DNA of 64,000 nucleotides from the NCBI GenBank assembly GCA_947579605.1, contig OX388313.1, positions 30,073,214 through 30,137,213 of the forward strand. Direction: 5' to 3'. The stretch comes from Athripsodes cinereus. Taxonomy: Eukaryota; Arthropoda; Insecta; Trichoptera; Leptoceridae. The notes beneath the pieces were generated by a model. It worked only from the letters and a program-made list of their open reading frames with translations. It did no database searches and was not told the DNA's origin. Made by a program: the position numbers and the translations under genes. Positions 31,545 to 42,174 of this stretch are shown one piece after another; the first letter of the stretch is position 1; every line of letters starts with the position of its first letter.

Positions 31545-31852
31545 TACGTTATATCTCACAATTGATGTAGCAAGTAGCCATGCTGCATTTAATAAACATG
31601 CAAACTGTTCTCTGCGTACCAACAAAAATTAAGACATTCAGGATGGGTTTTCAAGTGTCCTGCAAAAGGAAGGTGTTCGAAAAAATTAAGACAATTTACA
31701 TCTTAAATTCAGCGATGAGATTCGCCACCCATCCTGAATGTCTTGATTTTATATTGGGACGGAGAGGACAGCTTTGCAAGTATTATATGTAGTTGGTCTG
31801 CCGGCTACCCCACTTGTATGATATACCATGATGGTATAGTTGTAGTAGTAGA
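31545..31852. mobile_element. Two S1 copies fused head to head
   Basis: 31,548-31,648 is reversed S1 3' part (GATGTAGCAAGTAGCCATGC, AACTGTTCTCTGCGTACC, ATTCAGGATGGGT). It runs without a gap into 31,648-31,852, forward S1 (TTTCAAGTGTCCTGCAAAAG, AATTCAGCGATGAGATTCGC, GCCGGCTACCCCACTTGTAT and a (TAG)n tail). The forward half lacks the first ~45 nt. The result is a partial palindrome. Confidence 0.85.
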
Positions 31853-31854
31853 CG

Positions 31855-31936
31855 ATTAATGTACAGGGGACGAGTTTACATTAAATATACAATTAATATA
31901 CCTATAGAAGGCGCGATCTCTTCCGACTAACTCAAA
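31855..31936 (-). repeat. U1 LINE 3'UTR fragment
   Basis: AATGTACAGGGGACGAGTTT and GGCGCGATCTCTTCCGACTA. Confidence 0.6.
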
Positions 31937-31939
31937 AAG

Positions 31940-32305
31940 CTGTATTCAAGAATATATATTCTTATTAATTGATATAGGTATACTAGGGACAATTATTTAT
32001 AAGATCCGCGTTGGGAGTAGCCCCACACTGCAAGTCTTTGGTTCCATTGACCTGAAACTATTGCATAACTCGTTTCAGAATCGGTTATTTATATTCAGCA
32101 ACTTGAAATGAGAGAAGAATTGATGTGTCAATGATTTTACAGATAGATTGTATATCATTTGGCAGATAAAATAGTTATTAAACATTTAATTAAGATAATG
32201 TAATATTTTGACAATATTCGTTTATTGTTATTTTAATTAAGAAAATTACAATTTAAGAACTCGTTCAGAAGTTTAGTTCTTATAAATATTTTATTTCAAT
32301 GGATT
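31940..32305. other. No gene found
   Basis: AT-rich; nothing recognised. Confidence 0.4.
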
Positions 32306-32309
32306 AAAC

Positions 32310-32420
32310 TTCGATTGATAATGTCCTTATAAGAGACGAAATACGTCTCTCTTTATAAAATGAATGTAGTGGAAAATAAACAATTTGTTTTTTAATTTCA
32401 TTGTGGAATTCTACTACCTA
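32310..32420 (+). repeat. FB family, copy 3
   Basis: GATAATGTCCTTATAAGAGA, CGAAATACGTCTCTC and, at the right, GTGGAATTCTACTACC. A decayed version of the FB motif. Confidence 0.55.
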
Positions 32421-32424
32421 TCAA

Positions 32425-32490
32425 GTTCAAGTTCATCGCCCTCAACGCTCCTCTCGGAAGCACAGGGCAGAAACTAGCCTCCTCCATTCT
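32425..32490 (-). repeat. LINE-E 3' fragment
   Basis: CATCGCCCTCAACGCTCCTC, then GCACAGGGCAGAAACTAGCC and TCCTCCATTC, the reverse of the LINE-E end at 50,500-50,560. Confidence 0.8.
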
Positions 32491-32589
32491 ACTACCTATA
32501 CAGTAGGTAAATATATTAAACTTTTTTTCAAATGAATTTTCAAACTCTAATTTGTCAAAGCAATAATCAAAGGAATATACTCCACAAAG

Positions 32590-32772
32590 CCCAGTGGCAG
32601 AACTAACGTCGGGAGGCCAAAGCTGAGATGGATGGACGGAGTGAAAATGGACCTGCGCCCAAAGGCGTGATCAATTAGCTACGAAAGGTGATGGAGAGGA
32701 GGGAGTGAAGGCGTCTTCTTGAATAAGCCATGACCTACACTGGATTGTAGCGCCACTGATGATGATGATGAT
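32590..32772 (+). pseudogene. RTE-type LINE C-terminal relic
   Basis: Encodes GRPKLRWMDGVKMDLRPKA before a stop, and ends in (GAT)n at 32,755-32,772. GRPKLRW also occurs in LINE-F at 41 kb, so the two are related, but this copy has stops and is ~180 bp long. Confidence 0.7.
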
Positions 32773-32774
32773 TA

Positions 32775-33900
32775 TGAATTTGTCAAAGATAACATTTTCT
32801 TCCGGCTGCAAGATTCTCGATAACATGAACGACTCTCTCTCTCGAAATGCACCGTTTCTATTGCAAACGACATCGCAGCATCAAGAATCTTATAAGAAAT
32901 GATGATTTCTTAGGCATAGAATCGATCTAAATGGGAGAAGTTTGTTTCTACTTTGTACTACCAAGAGGAGTTTTGAAATGCCTTTAATCGAACTGTATTC
33001 CAAGTTCAGATTCATAATTCAAAATACGTTCTAAATTCTGAATGTTTTGCGAGAATAGGTGACTCCGGTAAAGTAGAATTTGTCTTTTTGTTCTATTTCT
33101 ATTACTCTTGTTTCTAATCTAATCCTAGAAGGGAATTAAATAGCGGATCTAAGACGAGGATAATTATACATTTAATCACTGAAAATGATTTGCAACTTTT
33201 GTATTTATAAATTTCTTTTATCAATGCTCTTTCAATGGTTTGATATTCATTATTTATTATCTAAATACAAAATGTTCTATTTATTTTTTACATAGTTGCA
33301 GTTCATTTAATTCGAGAGAAGATTGCACAGAATAAAACCATCATTAAATAATGATTATTACATAATAAATAAAACAGTTATAAACCAACCTAATCCTTAT
33401 CGTAATGTAATAATAACAGCAACGTAATATTTCTTCCGCACAGTGATTTAATATCTCGCAGAAGTATCAGGGAAACATAACGATATGAAGAAGACAACAA
33501 TATTATAATGATATCTGCGAAGTTACGTAGTATGTATACAATATATACTTATAGTGGGTACTGGGACTGGGTACCTACTTTCAGTTAGTAATACAGTGCA
33601 AGCAAGCAAGTCAGTCTGTCACGGGTAAATGAACGCAAGTCATCGGGTGAAAGAACTCGCATGTTCTATATTATTATATTGTTGTTGTTATTATTATTAT
33701 TGTAAGAAGAGTAGTACATTGAATACTAAATACTAGTACCAACTACTTACCTAGTATCGGTAAACGACCCTCACTTACTCCTGTTAACCTGGTAGATGTT
33801 ATTCTCTATACACCTCTCGTGTCTCAGTAATACTTACTAGCTTTTAACTTGATCTCTCAGAGTTATTATTAGAAATGAGATAAAATAATATAATTTAATG
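32775..33900. other. No gene found
   Basis: AT-rich. No repeat family recognised and no frame above background. Confidence 0.45.
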
Positions 33901-33904
33901 TAAA

Positions 33905-34235
33905 AAAATACAATAATAAAAAAAATATTATTATTATTTGGATGATTTGTAAAGCACCGTTTTGTGAAAAAAATCCACCTCAAGGGCGCTCTTTGCTAAC
34001 TAAGGTTGTGCCTGTATCATTCCGTGTGATTTCTTGAACAGATAGGTCTTCAGTTGGTTCTTGAACCGAGATATGTCCTGCGTTTCTCTGATCATTTGTG
34101 GAAGCCTGTTCCAGACTACAGGTGCAGATATTGCAAAAGCACGCTCCACGTACACTGGTTGTGATACAGTACTGGTCACCTCCAATTTAGTTGTAATATC
34201 TTGACAAGACCTAAGTGTTGTCTGTCTATGACTTA
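33905..34235 (-). pseudogene. LINE-B 3' end, copy 2
   Basis: The minus-strand frame 34,185-34,000 encodes VERAFAISAPVVWNRLP, ISRFKNQLKTYLFKK and a stop, followed by the GCGC-type 3'UTR and (AAT)n tail. Very similar to the copy at 24,181 but truncated sooner. TAATATAATT occurs on both sides (33,889 and 34,237 regions), a possible target duplication. Confidence 0.87.
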
Positions 34236-34439
34236 ATATAATTAAACAGAATAAGCAAGCATTGTATTAATATTATTAATGTAACCTATATTTATAACCT
34301 TTAACCTATGAATTTGCGAAAAGCTGGTAAAATTGTGAAAAAAATTCCAAAACTATGATAATTTGTACTTATAGAAATACAAAATAGACCTCCCGCTCTT
34401 GTCCCGCTATTGGTTAAACATCACGTTTTAAGTCATTTA

Positions 34440-34512
34440 AGATCTTCAGTTCAGCGATGAGGTATGCCACACATTCTGTATGTCTTAACTTTGATTGGCA
34501 CGGAGAGGATAT
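34440..34512 (+). repeat. S1 middle fragment
   Basis: TTCAGTTCAGCGATGAGGTA, ACACATTCTGTATGTCTTAA and GATTGGCACGGAGAGGAT. It ends exactly where the next S1 starts, so the younger copy inserted into or beside an older one. Confidence 0.8.
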
Positions 34513-34516
34513 CCCG

Positions 34517-34767
34517 TGGAGCACCCGGTAAAGAATTGGTCTCCCACTCTTCTGCGTAAGTTTTCGAGTGTCCTGTAAAAGGCAGGTGTTCGAAAAAATT
34601 TAGACATTTTACGTCTTAAATTCAGCGATGAGGCTTGCCACCCATCCTGAATGTCTTGGTTTTATATTGGCACGACGAGGACAGTTTGCATGTTCCTTAC
34701 ATGCAGCTGATCTGCTGGCTACCCCACTTGTGGGATATGCCGTGATGGTATAGTAGTAGTAGTAGTA
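34517..34767 (+). mobile_element. S1 SINE, full length
   Basis: One of the best copies: CGTGGAGCACCCGGTAAAGA, GGTCTCCCACTC, AAGTTTTCGAGTGTCCTGTA, AATTCAGCGATGAGGCTTGC, CCATCCTGAATGTCTTGG, then GCACGACGAGGACAG, CATGCAGCTGATCTGCTGGC, TACCCCACTTGTGGGATATG, CCGTGATGGTATAG and (TAG)5. TTTTCGAGTGTCC may be a degenerate Pol III B box. The AAGACATT and AATGTCTT blocks around the middle can pair into a stem. Confidence 0.95.
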
Positions 34768-34769
34768 AT

Positions 34770-35235
34770 CATTTCTGCGTCACACAATTTATTACAATGA
34801 AATAACCAAGCAATTTGAAAGAAAAAAATGTACAAATCAATACGTTAATTTTCATGATAAAATTCAGACATATATAATTAAAATTCATAATTATATGCAT
34901 ATGTCCAGATTACTTTTATTTCTCTTATCCTAAAACAAGCTTAAAGAATGAGAGTGCGTACAGGGGGCATTAGTTTCCCTATGAATCATATTATGACCAT
35001 GAAGGATCTTCATCAACGGATATACATCTTTACGAACGGTTTAAAATATTTACACATAAATTATTACTGTGCCAAGTTACTAGATGTATCACTATTATTA
35101 CTAAACTAACCAACTATGTATCAGACTTGTTGCCCTCTAGCAAAAGCGCGATCGCGAATAATGCAGTAGTACCAACATAATATAAAGTAACTTTTGTTTT
35201 TTCTTTCTTTCTTCATTCTCTCACTCTTTCTCTCT
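34770..35235. other. No gene found; CT-rich tract at the end
   Basis: A TTTCTTTCTTTC and CTCTCTC tract (35,200-35,240) leads into the hairpin. Confidence 0.45.
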
Positions 35236-35241
35236 CTCATT

Positions 35242-35291
35242 CACCCATATCAGCCAGTCATTCCCGGCTGACTGACTGGCTGATATGGGTG
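35242..35291. repeat. 19-bp perfect hairpin
   Basis: CACCCATATCAGCCAGTCA (35,242-35,260) and its exact complement (35,273-35,291), separated by a 12-nt loop. Confidence 0.95.
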
Positions 35292-35418
35292 GATGTCAAA
35301 GACATTATACCTACACAACAAGATTATGCACTTCCTTTAAAAAACGTACCACTTGAGAGCTGTTCCTTTCTAACAACATTGTGATATTTCTAAAATAATA
35401 TGAAATTACTATGCACTG

Positions 35419-35702
35419 GCAATAGACCATTAAAGGTCACGTGGTCTTGTCTATGGATTTGCTTTTGCTTGGGGGGCAAACAAGTCAGATTGCGCAAATC
35501 ATCCTTGTAGGATGTTATGCCATAAGAGAAAAAAAAGAAAGTCAGACGATAAAATAATAACAAAATCGACACTGACAGTTTTTTGATTATTAGGTATTCT
35601 TTAGGCGTTCCACCTAATATTACACCGTAATCGTCTGTTGTGTTGGGATGCCTGATGCCCCTCAATGATTTTTCTGTGACGTCATCCTTTAATGGTCTAT
35701 TG
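35419..35702. mobile_element. MITE with CAATAGACCATTAAAGG ends
   Basis: CAATAGACCATTAAAGG (35,420-35,436) is the exact inverse of 35,686-35,702. Next to each end lie GTCACG and GTGACGTCAT, which extend the symmetry imperfectly. ~283 bp; no transposase; no clear target duplication. The minus-strand frames over it have no motif. Confidence 0.75.
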
Positions 35703-35704
35703 GT

Positions 35705-36035
35705 TAGAAAGAGACACCATCCTTACAATTACTATGTTACGTGGGGTGTTTAATTTTTTCATAGGAATATAAACCTTCTCGCGACGGAACAAAGCATATT
35801 TTTTGCTTGAACACCGTCTTGTTATTTGCATTGTCTTTGGTGTATGTGACTATGTGATATATTAAATACGTAATGGGAACATAAGTATTTTTGAGGGCAG
35901 TGCACTCAATGCCATCTGTGCGATGACATACCAAGTAAGCAAGTTACCATACAACCCTCATACGATAGATTATTTTTCTAATATTATTCTCGACATCTTT
36001 GAGTGGAAATATCTACCTAATAGTTTGTTATAATG
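35705..36035. other. No gene found
   Basis: Nothing recognised. Confidence 0.4.
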
Positions 36036-36039
36036 AAAT

Positions 36040-36440
36040 AGTAGAATTGAGATCGTTGAGAACGATGTGTGGTAAAAGTCTGAGAGATCGTGTGCGTAAC
36101 TGTGATATACGAAAAGAATGTGAAATGAAAGTTGGTGTAATCATAATGATTAATTTTAATAAGTAACAAAGGTTTGGGCATGTGGAAAGAATGAATGAAG
36201 ACAGAATGACCAAGAAGATATATTTGTCTGAGAGGAATGGTGCTCGGAGACTTGGACGTCCGAGGATCAAATTGCAAGATTATTTAAATCAAATCCTACA
36301 GGACGGTCACATGCTGAACACATTGAACAGGAGAGCATGCATGAGGAATTGTATGACAGGGACGGAAGCGAATGATGTATGCAAGGATAGAAGGAAGTGG
36401 TGCTCGATCCTTTCTGCCTACAATGTGATGGTATTTATGT
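36040..36440 (+). pseudogene. LINE-A-type C-terminus
   Basis: Encodes VEIRSLRTMCGKSLRDRVRN, a frame break near 36,150-36,170, FGHVERMNEDRMTKKIYLSE, ARRLGRPRIK, ILQDG, NRRACMRNCM, DVCKDRRKW and SILSAYNVMV. Second LINE-A subfamily, ending in TATT repeats instead of (TAG)n. Confidence 0.88.
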
Positions 36441-36444
36441 ATAA

Positions 36445-36870
36445 TATTATTATTATTTTAAGCGCAGAGGAATGTGCTGCAACATGATTAGGTATAGGTA
36501 TCTATAAAATCAGGTTTTACAAATTATTTCAGGCACATCAAGGAAATGTGTAATTTATTATTATTACGCCTTGAGGTGGATTGAGATGTGTAAGAGTTCC
36601 TCGTGTCGATAATTATTGATGTCCTATTACCGTTCTTTCCACTTCCTGATTCTGTCCTATTTATAAACTGAATGTCCCGCATTACACCTTACATAAACAA
36701 ATTAAGGGTTTTTTGACGCAATAACATTATCATGTATCAAATCATAATTCTCATTCACAACATATGTAGTTGGAGCAAGACGTGAACAGCAATTGACGAA
36801 GAATAAAATATAATTGGGAATCAAATCAAATTTAAAAAAATGTCGGAAAATCTCTCGATGTGGAGACATT
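36445..36870. other. No gene found
   Basis: Nothing recognised except CGCCTTGAGGTGGATTGAGA at 36,576, a possible LINE-B 3'UTR trace. Confidence 0.4.
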
Positions 36871-36877
36871 TGAGTTC

Positions 36878-37050
36878 GTCGGTAGACTGGAGGTAGAGTC
36901 TCGGCCTCGTGAAAAAGGGGTCCGTGGTTCGATACCAGGTGCCGGCAAACTCCCCTTTCACGAAACAAGCTTTTAGTAGCTTACTGTGAAAGGTGTATAA
37001 CGTTGTATTTGGGTTTATAACAAAACCAGATATATCTTTTTTTTTTTTTA
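36878..37050 (+). mobile_element. T3 SINE, copy 2
   Basis: tRNA-like head 36,878-36,946: GTCGGTA pairs with TGCCGGC; B box GTGGTTCGATACC. The body has CCCTTTCACGAAACAAGCTT, TTACTGTGAAAGGTGTATAA and ends TATATCTTTTTTTT. Confidence 0.9.
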
Positions 37051-37059
37051 AATAATAAT

Positions 37060-37140
37060 ATGGTCGATATAACGAGGCGTGATGGTCAGGATCATCTGGA
37101 TTGAGACACCGACGGAGATGATGATGATGATAATCACGAT
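37060..37140 (+). repeat. Short (GAT)n-tailed segment
   Basis: CGAGGCGTGATGGTCAGGAT, then GAGACACCGACGGAGATG and (ATG)n; possibly another LINE 3' end. Confidence 0.35.
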
Positions 37141-37497
37141 GATTATTTATGCATACACTCACATTTCGTATTCATGTTGTGAATAAGACGTATATAATAT
37201 TTATAATATGTTGGAATATCGTCCAGTACTTCTTACATGTTGTACATAGATGCCCATGTTATTTTATGTGGCTATATTCTTATAGCGGTTGCATTGGTTC
37301 ACTGCCCTTCTTACTAGAGTTTAAATAAATAAATATATTATTATTTATGTATTACTCATTTGTGCCATATACATAAATACATTTCACGAGCTGATTAACA
37401 AAATTTTTTCTCTGAAGAATAACTAATATAAAGTTGCAACAAAAACGTAATATTATGTATCACCAATTTTTGTTCGTTTATTCATACAACCAGACAA

Positions 37498-37695
37498 TTT
37501 CCCACAACTGGAGTAGCCAGCGTTCTAAATGTATGTTGTAAACGTGAATTCTATGTTGTTTATGGCAATAAAAGTTAAGATATTCAGGATGGGAACATAC
37601 CTCATCGCTGAAGTGAAGATGTAAAAATATATTTATACTTGATATTCTAGGAATACATGCCTTTTACAGGACACTCGAAAACTATTGGAGGACTA
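37498..37695 (-). repeat. S1 SINE, diverged
   Basis: CCCACAACTGGAGTAGCCAG, AAGATATTCAGGATGGGAAC, CCTCATCGCTGAAGTGAAGA and TTTACAGGACACTCGAAAAC in reverse S1 order. Confidence 0.85.
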
Positions 37696-37699
37696 TAAT

Positions 37700-37965
37700 T
37701 GGATATCTATATATTCATAATATTTTTAATTTTATTTATAATATTTCAATGGATTAAATAAACGTATATTTTCCCTTTTTGTGCAATAAAAAATGCATTC
37801 AGGCTGTGTAACAAACTTAATTGTTGTAATTTTGAACACATATTTTTAAAAAGTGAAAAACCTTATTATGAATACTTGTCTATTACTGGACCTTCGAAAA
37901 CTTTTCAGAATAGAAGATTATAACGAGAAAAGCACGAAATAAAAAAATTACCTGCATAATAGTTT
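37700..37965. other. AT-rich DNA
   Basis: CTTTTCAGAATAGAAGATT may be a further S1 trace; otherwise nothing. Confidence 0.35.
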
Positions 37966-37967
37966 GG

Positions 37968-38028
37968 CCTTAGTTTGGGACTAGCTCGATCTGTGTGAAT
38001 TGTCTATGTATGTTATGTTATGTAAATA
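37968..38028 (+). repeat. T2 SINE 3' end
   Basis: TTAGTTTGGGACTAGCTCGA, then CTGTGTGAATTGTCTATGTA and a TATGT tail; matches the 3' part of T2 at 4,084. Confidence 0.75.
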
Positions 38029-38029
38029 A

Positions 38030-38775
38030 TTCAACAAAAATTAAAAATTCATATCAGAGACATCAACGCACTTGCCGAAAATTTGCAAACGTACAAAAAA
38101 TATCACACCACCACTATTCATAACATTGAACCTGTATTATTTTTAGTCGATTTCATATTTCAAAGTCTAGGACCATTTCTACGATTAATATTCATAAAAC
38201 ACCTACATAAGCACACAATATAAAAATAGACATAGTACTCGTATCTATGAATATATTATTATTCTAGTGTGTATGTGTGTCCATATAGTTTGGCCATGAA
38301 CTTGGCGAAAAAGGTTCAAGCCTATTACAGCATTCTTGGAGTGAAGTAAAGTAAATAATATTATATACTAGTAAAAATTATCCAATATCTTTGAGATTTT
38401 TTTTAAAAGGGCAGTACCTGAAGATATCTATTTCCATAACGACACACATGCACAAACAGGATTTATTGTCGCATTAAAGCGAGAAATGCTGCCCCGGGGA
38501 GCACTCTAGATTTAGCGGCCACATACCAAAAATGTTGGTGCAAAAAGGGAAGGGAAGAAATGGGAACATGCCTTCCTTTCTATGCAGTATCGTTAGTTAC
38601 TTGAAGGGCTATCTTTGAGATTATCAAATCTATGGTTCGATACTTTATTAGACGAATTTCACTGCAAAGCACAAGATTGTAAAGCTCACTATCACTGCCA
38701 TAAATAGTGCATGGATGTAGAAAGGGTAGAAAATTTATTTTCCTAATAAACAGCTAACATTTGCGAACAAAATAA
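38030..38775. other. No gene found
   Basis: Nothing recognised; 38,450-38,620 is slightly GC-richer. Confidence 0.4.
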
Positions 38776-38778
38776 AAA

Positions 38779-39130
38779 TTAGGTGTGTACAGCGTGCCAT
38801 GGAGCGACAAATGCTGGGTATTAGCTTGAGTGACAAAATAAGAAATAAAACCACCCGACCAAAGACAAAAGTCGTCGACATTGCTGATAAAGTATCCAAG
38901 CTGAAATGACAATGAGCTGGTCATGTGGTAAGGTGAGAGGATAATAGGTGAATTTCCAGAATTCTTGAATGGAGGCCGTGGGAGGACAAAAGAAATGTAG
39001 GAAGACCCCAAAAAAGATGGGTGGCCGATATTGTCCAGATGATGAGAAAACAGTGGTATCATGTTGCTCGAGATAAGAAAGTGTGGAAAGGTTTTGAAAA
39101 GGCTTATATCCAGCAGTGGAGAATCTGTAA
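38779..39130 (+). pseudogene. LINE-D C-terminus
   Basis: Reads CVQRAMERQMLGISLSDKIR, then VVDIADKVSKLK, a stop in place of a Trp codon, then AGHVV; further frames give GRRNVGRPQK-like sequence and FEKAYIQQW near the end. This is the C-terminal region of an insect LINE family whose proteins end in QQW. At least two frame breaks. Confidence 0.8.
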
Positions 39131-39134
39131 GTGA

Positions 39135-39885
39135 TAATACTGTGGTAATATGAAAAAAGTTGACGTTTCAATTTTTATGAAAATCGGATTTTTCACTAAA
39201 TTTGTCTCTTGAAACCTTAATTTTATTATTGCACTAAATATACCATACGTATTAGCAAAAAAAATATTTATAGATAATAATATAATATATGAAGATGGTA
39301 TAAAAATATATAAGTACAAACTTTTAAATTTAAAAATTATTATCGCGATAATCCTGGCGCATAGACGAGGACGAGTCCTGTCTAGCAATAGAGTCCCAAC
39401 AACCTTCAAAATAATTTAAATTCAAAATCGTTCCGGGTTTGTGAAGACACTCACATTACAAAAAACAGCTACAAAAAATGCATCATTCTCTTTCTAACCA
39501 TATAAAAATTCTGATCTGCGACAAGGATGGCTCTAGGTTTTATTTTTACCTTTTTTATCGGTTGTAAATATTTTTTTTTTACTTTATATAAATATTTATT
39601 GGAATTCATACTTTATGAGTTTACCATTTTATTTTGGAATGATCAACGAATTTGTTTCTCCTTGAGGATTTCGTGTAAATACATAATTGGATTTTTTAAC
39701 GCTCTTTTGTAAGCACAAGGTAGAAAAGCTTCTTCTATTAAGAACGCAGGTTCTGTGCCAATTGAGTCGTTTCTTCTCACGACATTTCGAACCCTGCCAC
39801 TGTCGTAGAAATGGTATAATTTGAAATTATCGTTTTGGTCGTAGCCATCAGTAATATTGTGGATGAAAAATAATATGGTTGGCCA
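39135..39885. other. No gene found
   Basis: Nothing recognised. The minus-strand 93-codon frame at 39,643-39,924 has no motif. Confidence 0.4.
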
Positions 39886-39887
39886 AT

Positions 39888-39960
39888 CAACCAACTGTAG
39901 ATATGTAATAAATATGCAAGGCATCCTCTCCTTGTCAATAAAAGTTAAGAAATTCAGTAA
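39888..39960 (-). repeat. S1 fragment
   Basis: TAATAAATATGCAAGGCATC, then CTCTCCTTGTCAATAAAAGT and TAAGAAATTCAG. Confidence 0.65.
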
Positions 39961-39984
39961 TATTACCTACTTGACATACATACA

Positions 39985-40330
39985 TGATACATACCATCAC
40001 ACCGCTTCCCTCACGGGGTAGACAGAAAGAATCGAGCGCCACTTCCTTCTATCCTTGCATACATCTTTCGCTTCCATCACTGTCATACAATTTCTCATGA
40101 ATGTTCTCCTGTTCAATGTAACACGTGGCCGTCCTGTAGTATTTACTCTAGATAATCTTGCCATTTGATCCTCGGCCGTCCACGTCTCCGAGTACAATTC
40201 TTCTCAGCCAAATATATCTTCTTGGTCATTCTGTCCCCATTCATTCTTTCCACATGCCCAAACCATCGTAACTTATTTACATTCATTCTTGTAAGTACGC
40301 CAGCTTTCATTCCACATTCCTCTCGTATAT
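39985..40330 (-). pseudogene. LINE-A-type C-terminus, second subfamily
   Basis: The minus strand shows traces of NRRTFMRNCM, DVCKDRRKW, SILSVYPVREAV, GRP and WFGHVER in order, with stops. The 3' end reads CGTGAGGGAAGCGGTGTGAT on the minus strand, a variant of the LINE-A tail. Confidence 0.85.
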
Positions 40331-40334
40331 CACT

Positions 40335-41120
40335 GTACGTGAAATTTTATTTCAAACTGTATCTGTCTTTTGTTCCCTTAGAGTACTTACAATATTGTAC
40401 GACATACCTACCGAAACCTAAGTTTATATATAGTAGATACATTATATAAAGCAAACTCACTAACGCAAAGCAATAATATCTTCGCAACCTACATAAAAGT
40501 TATAATGGCGTTGTTATTGCGAAATGTAGGTAAGTACTAAATAATGTACATAATATCGTACTTGGGTCTGTTAACAGCATCAAGATCAGAAGTTCCAGGG
40601 TGAACGACATTGCAGCGAACTCTGGGCGATCGGCTCGGTGCGGCGGTTGGCGTCTCTTCGATGTGCGGTGAAATGAATGTTGTAAAGCTGGCAGTACACG
40701 TGTGTGGAAATGAAACAATAATTTTTATTGCGGATTTATGAAAACGGTTCTCGTCAAATCATTGAGAAATCTAGCCTTCTCATTGTGACATATTTTATTT
40801 ATAATATTTGATGATATATTTTTACAGCTTACTATTCAAGAAATACTCTGTCGTTCGAGATTTGGAGTGCCAAGCGATGATTTTTTACCAAACCGACAAT
40901 GTATTAAAAAACATAAAAAAAAAAACAAAATTGTACTATATTGAGTGTTAACGATATGGGTATTAAATGGACATAATATTATAGCCGCATATTTGAAGTG
41001 TCTGATTCAAATGTTACTATTTATTCTGACACTTATTTGACAAATACTGTGTATTCTGCACCAACTTCATAGTTATCGTTTTTACGTGTAATTCGAAATT
41101 TGATTACATTTTCCATGTAG
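40335..41120. other. No gene found
   Basis: Nothing recognised. 40,610-40,680 is locally GC-rich (GGGCGATCGGCTCGGTGCGG). Confidence 0.4.
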
Positions 41121-41136
41121 GTGTTTCGAAATATTC

Positions 41137-42174
41137 CATTTACCAAGTAAACTGATAAGACTTGTAAGAGCAACAATGAGCCCAACTATTACAAAAGTAA
41201 GAATCGACCAAGACCTCTCCAATCCATTCCAAACTCATAATGGTCTACGACAGGGAGATGCATTAGCATGCCTCTTGTTCAATATAGCCCTAGAGAAAAT
41301 TATCAGGGACTCAAATATAGATATCAGAGGCAATATATTCTTCAAGTCAGTTCAGCTGCTTGCATACGCAGATGATATTGATATCATCGGACGATCCCTC
41401 GAAGCTACCCGTGAGGCGTTTGTGGCACTGGAACAGAAAGCTAAAATAATGGGACTCACCATCAATGAAGATAAAACAAAGCTGATGGTAGCATGTAACG
41501 CAAATGGTCTCATTCTACGAATCTTCACGGCTGGTGGCTATAATTTTGAGGTGAGCAAAGAGTTTACTTACCTGGGCTCCACAGTAACTAGTAACAACGA
41601 CATACAGGATGAAATTAGGAGGAGGATAATGGCTGCAAATCGTTGTTACTACGGTCTCCAAAGACAATTAAGGTCAAAACTAGTCAAAAGAAATACCAAA
41701 ATTGTATTGTACAAAACCCTGATAAAGCCAGTCCTGATATATGCTTCTGAAACCTGGGTACTAACAAAAGCTCGAGAGAGATCCATTGCAGCATTTGAGA
41801 GAAGGATCCTCAGAACAATCTACGGTCCTGTGAGAGATCATAATGGTTGGCGTCGTCGATACAACAAAGAGCTTTATGACATTTATGGAGAGCCCGATGT
41901 GATCAGCTCCATCAAGGTGGGGCGCTTAAGGTGGGCTGGTCACATAATCAGAATGGACGACGATAGCCCTGTAAAACGCCTCACACTCCTCACACCACAA
42001 GGACGAAGAAGACCAGGAAGACCCAAACTGCGATGGATGGACTCTGTCAGCGCCGATGCATCCACACTGCAAATAACTAACTGGAAGACAAAAGCAAAGG
42101 ATAGACGAGAGTGGAAGAGATTACTAGATTCAGCCAAGGCCCACCCAGGGCTGTCGAGCTCATGATGATGATGA
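41137..42174 (+). mobile_element. LINE-F, RTE-like, recent 5'-truncated insertion
   Basis: Bounded by an exact 13-bp direct repeat TTTCGAAATATTC at 41,124-41,136 and 42,175-42,187. The element is 1,038 bp, ends in (ATG)n, and has an open frame for its whole coding part. 5' truncation inside the reverse transcriptase is typical of target-primed reverse transcription. The perfect duplication and intact frame indicate a young insertion. Confidence 0.93.
41176..42165 (+). CDS. Reverse transcriptase C-terminal part of LINE-F
   Basis: 329 residues, no stops. Residues 21-40 (HNGLRQGDALACLLFNIALE) are the reverse-transcriptase region with the RQGD motif; YADD at 64-67 is the catalytic aspartate pair; INEDKTKLM (96-104) and FTYLGSTV (130-137) follow. 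Residues 187-194 (LIYASETW) and 251-260 (LRWAGHIIRM), then GRPKLRW (281-287) and KDRREWKRLL (308-317), are the usual C-terminal tail. The open frame runs upstream of the chosen ATG to about 41,137 (encodes SKLIRLVRAT), so this ATG is an internal methionine of the parent protein. The N-terminal endonuclease and early RT motifs are missing, so the copy cannot move by itself. The stop codon lies inside the (ATG)n tail. RTE-like by motif and tail; exact clade not assigned. Confidence 0.93.
   Translation: MSPTITKVRIDQDLSNPFQTHNGLRQGDALACLLFNIALEKIIRDSNIDIRGNIFFKSVQLLAYADDIDIIGRSLEATREAFVALEQKAKIMGLTINEDKTKLMVACNANGLILRIFTAGGYNFEVSKEFTYLGSTVTSNNDIQDEIRRRIMAANRCYYGLQRQLRSKLVKRNTKIVLYKTLIKPVLIYASETWVLTKARERSIAAFERRILRTIYGPVRDHNGWRRRYNKELYDIYGEPDVISSIKVGRLRWAGHIIRMDDDSPVKRLTLLTPQGRRRPGRPKLRWMDSVSADASTLQITNWKTKAKDRREWKRLLDSAKAHPGLSSS

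Noticed and set aside
36878..36946. tRNA gene
   Set aside because: The acceptor stem pairs well, but the sequence recurs at 29,093 with the same SINE body and tail, so it is a SINE head.
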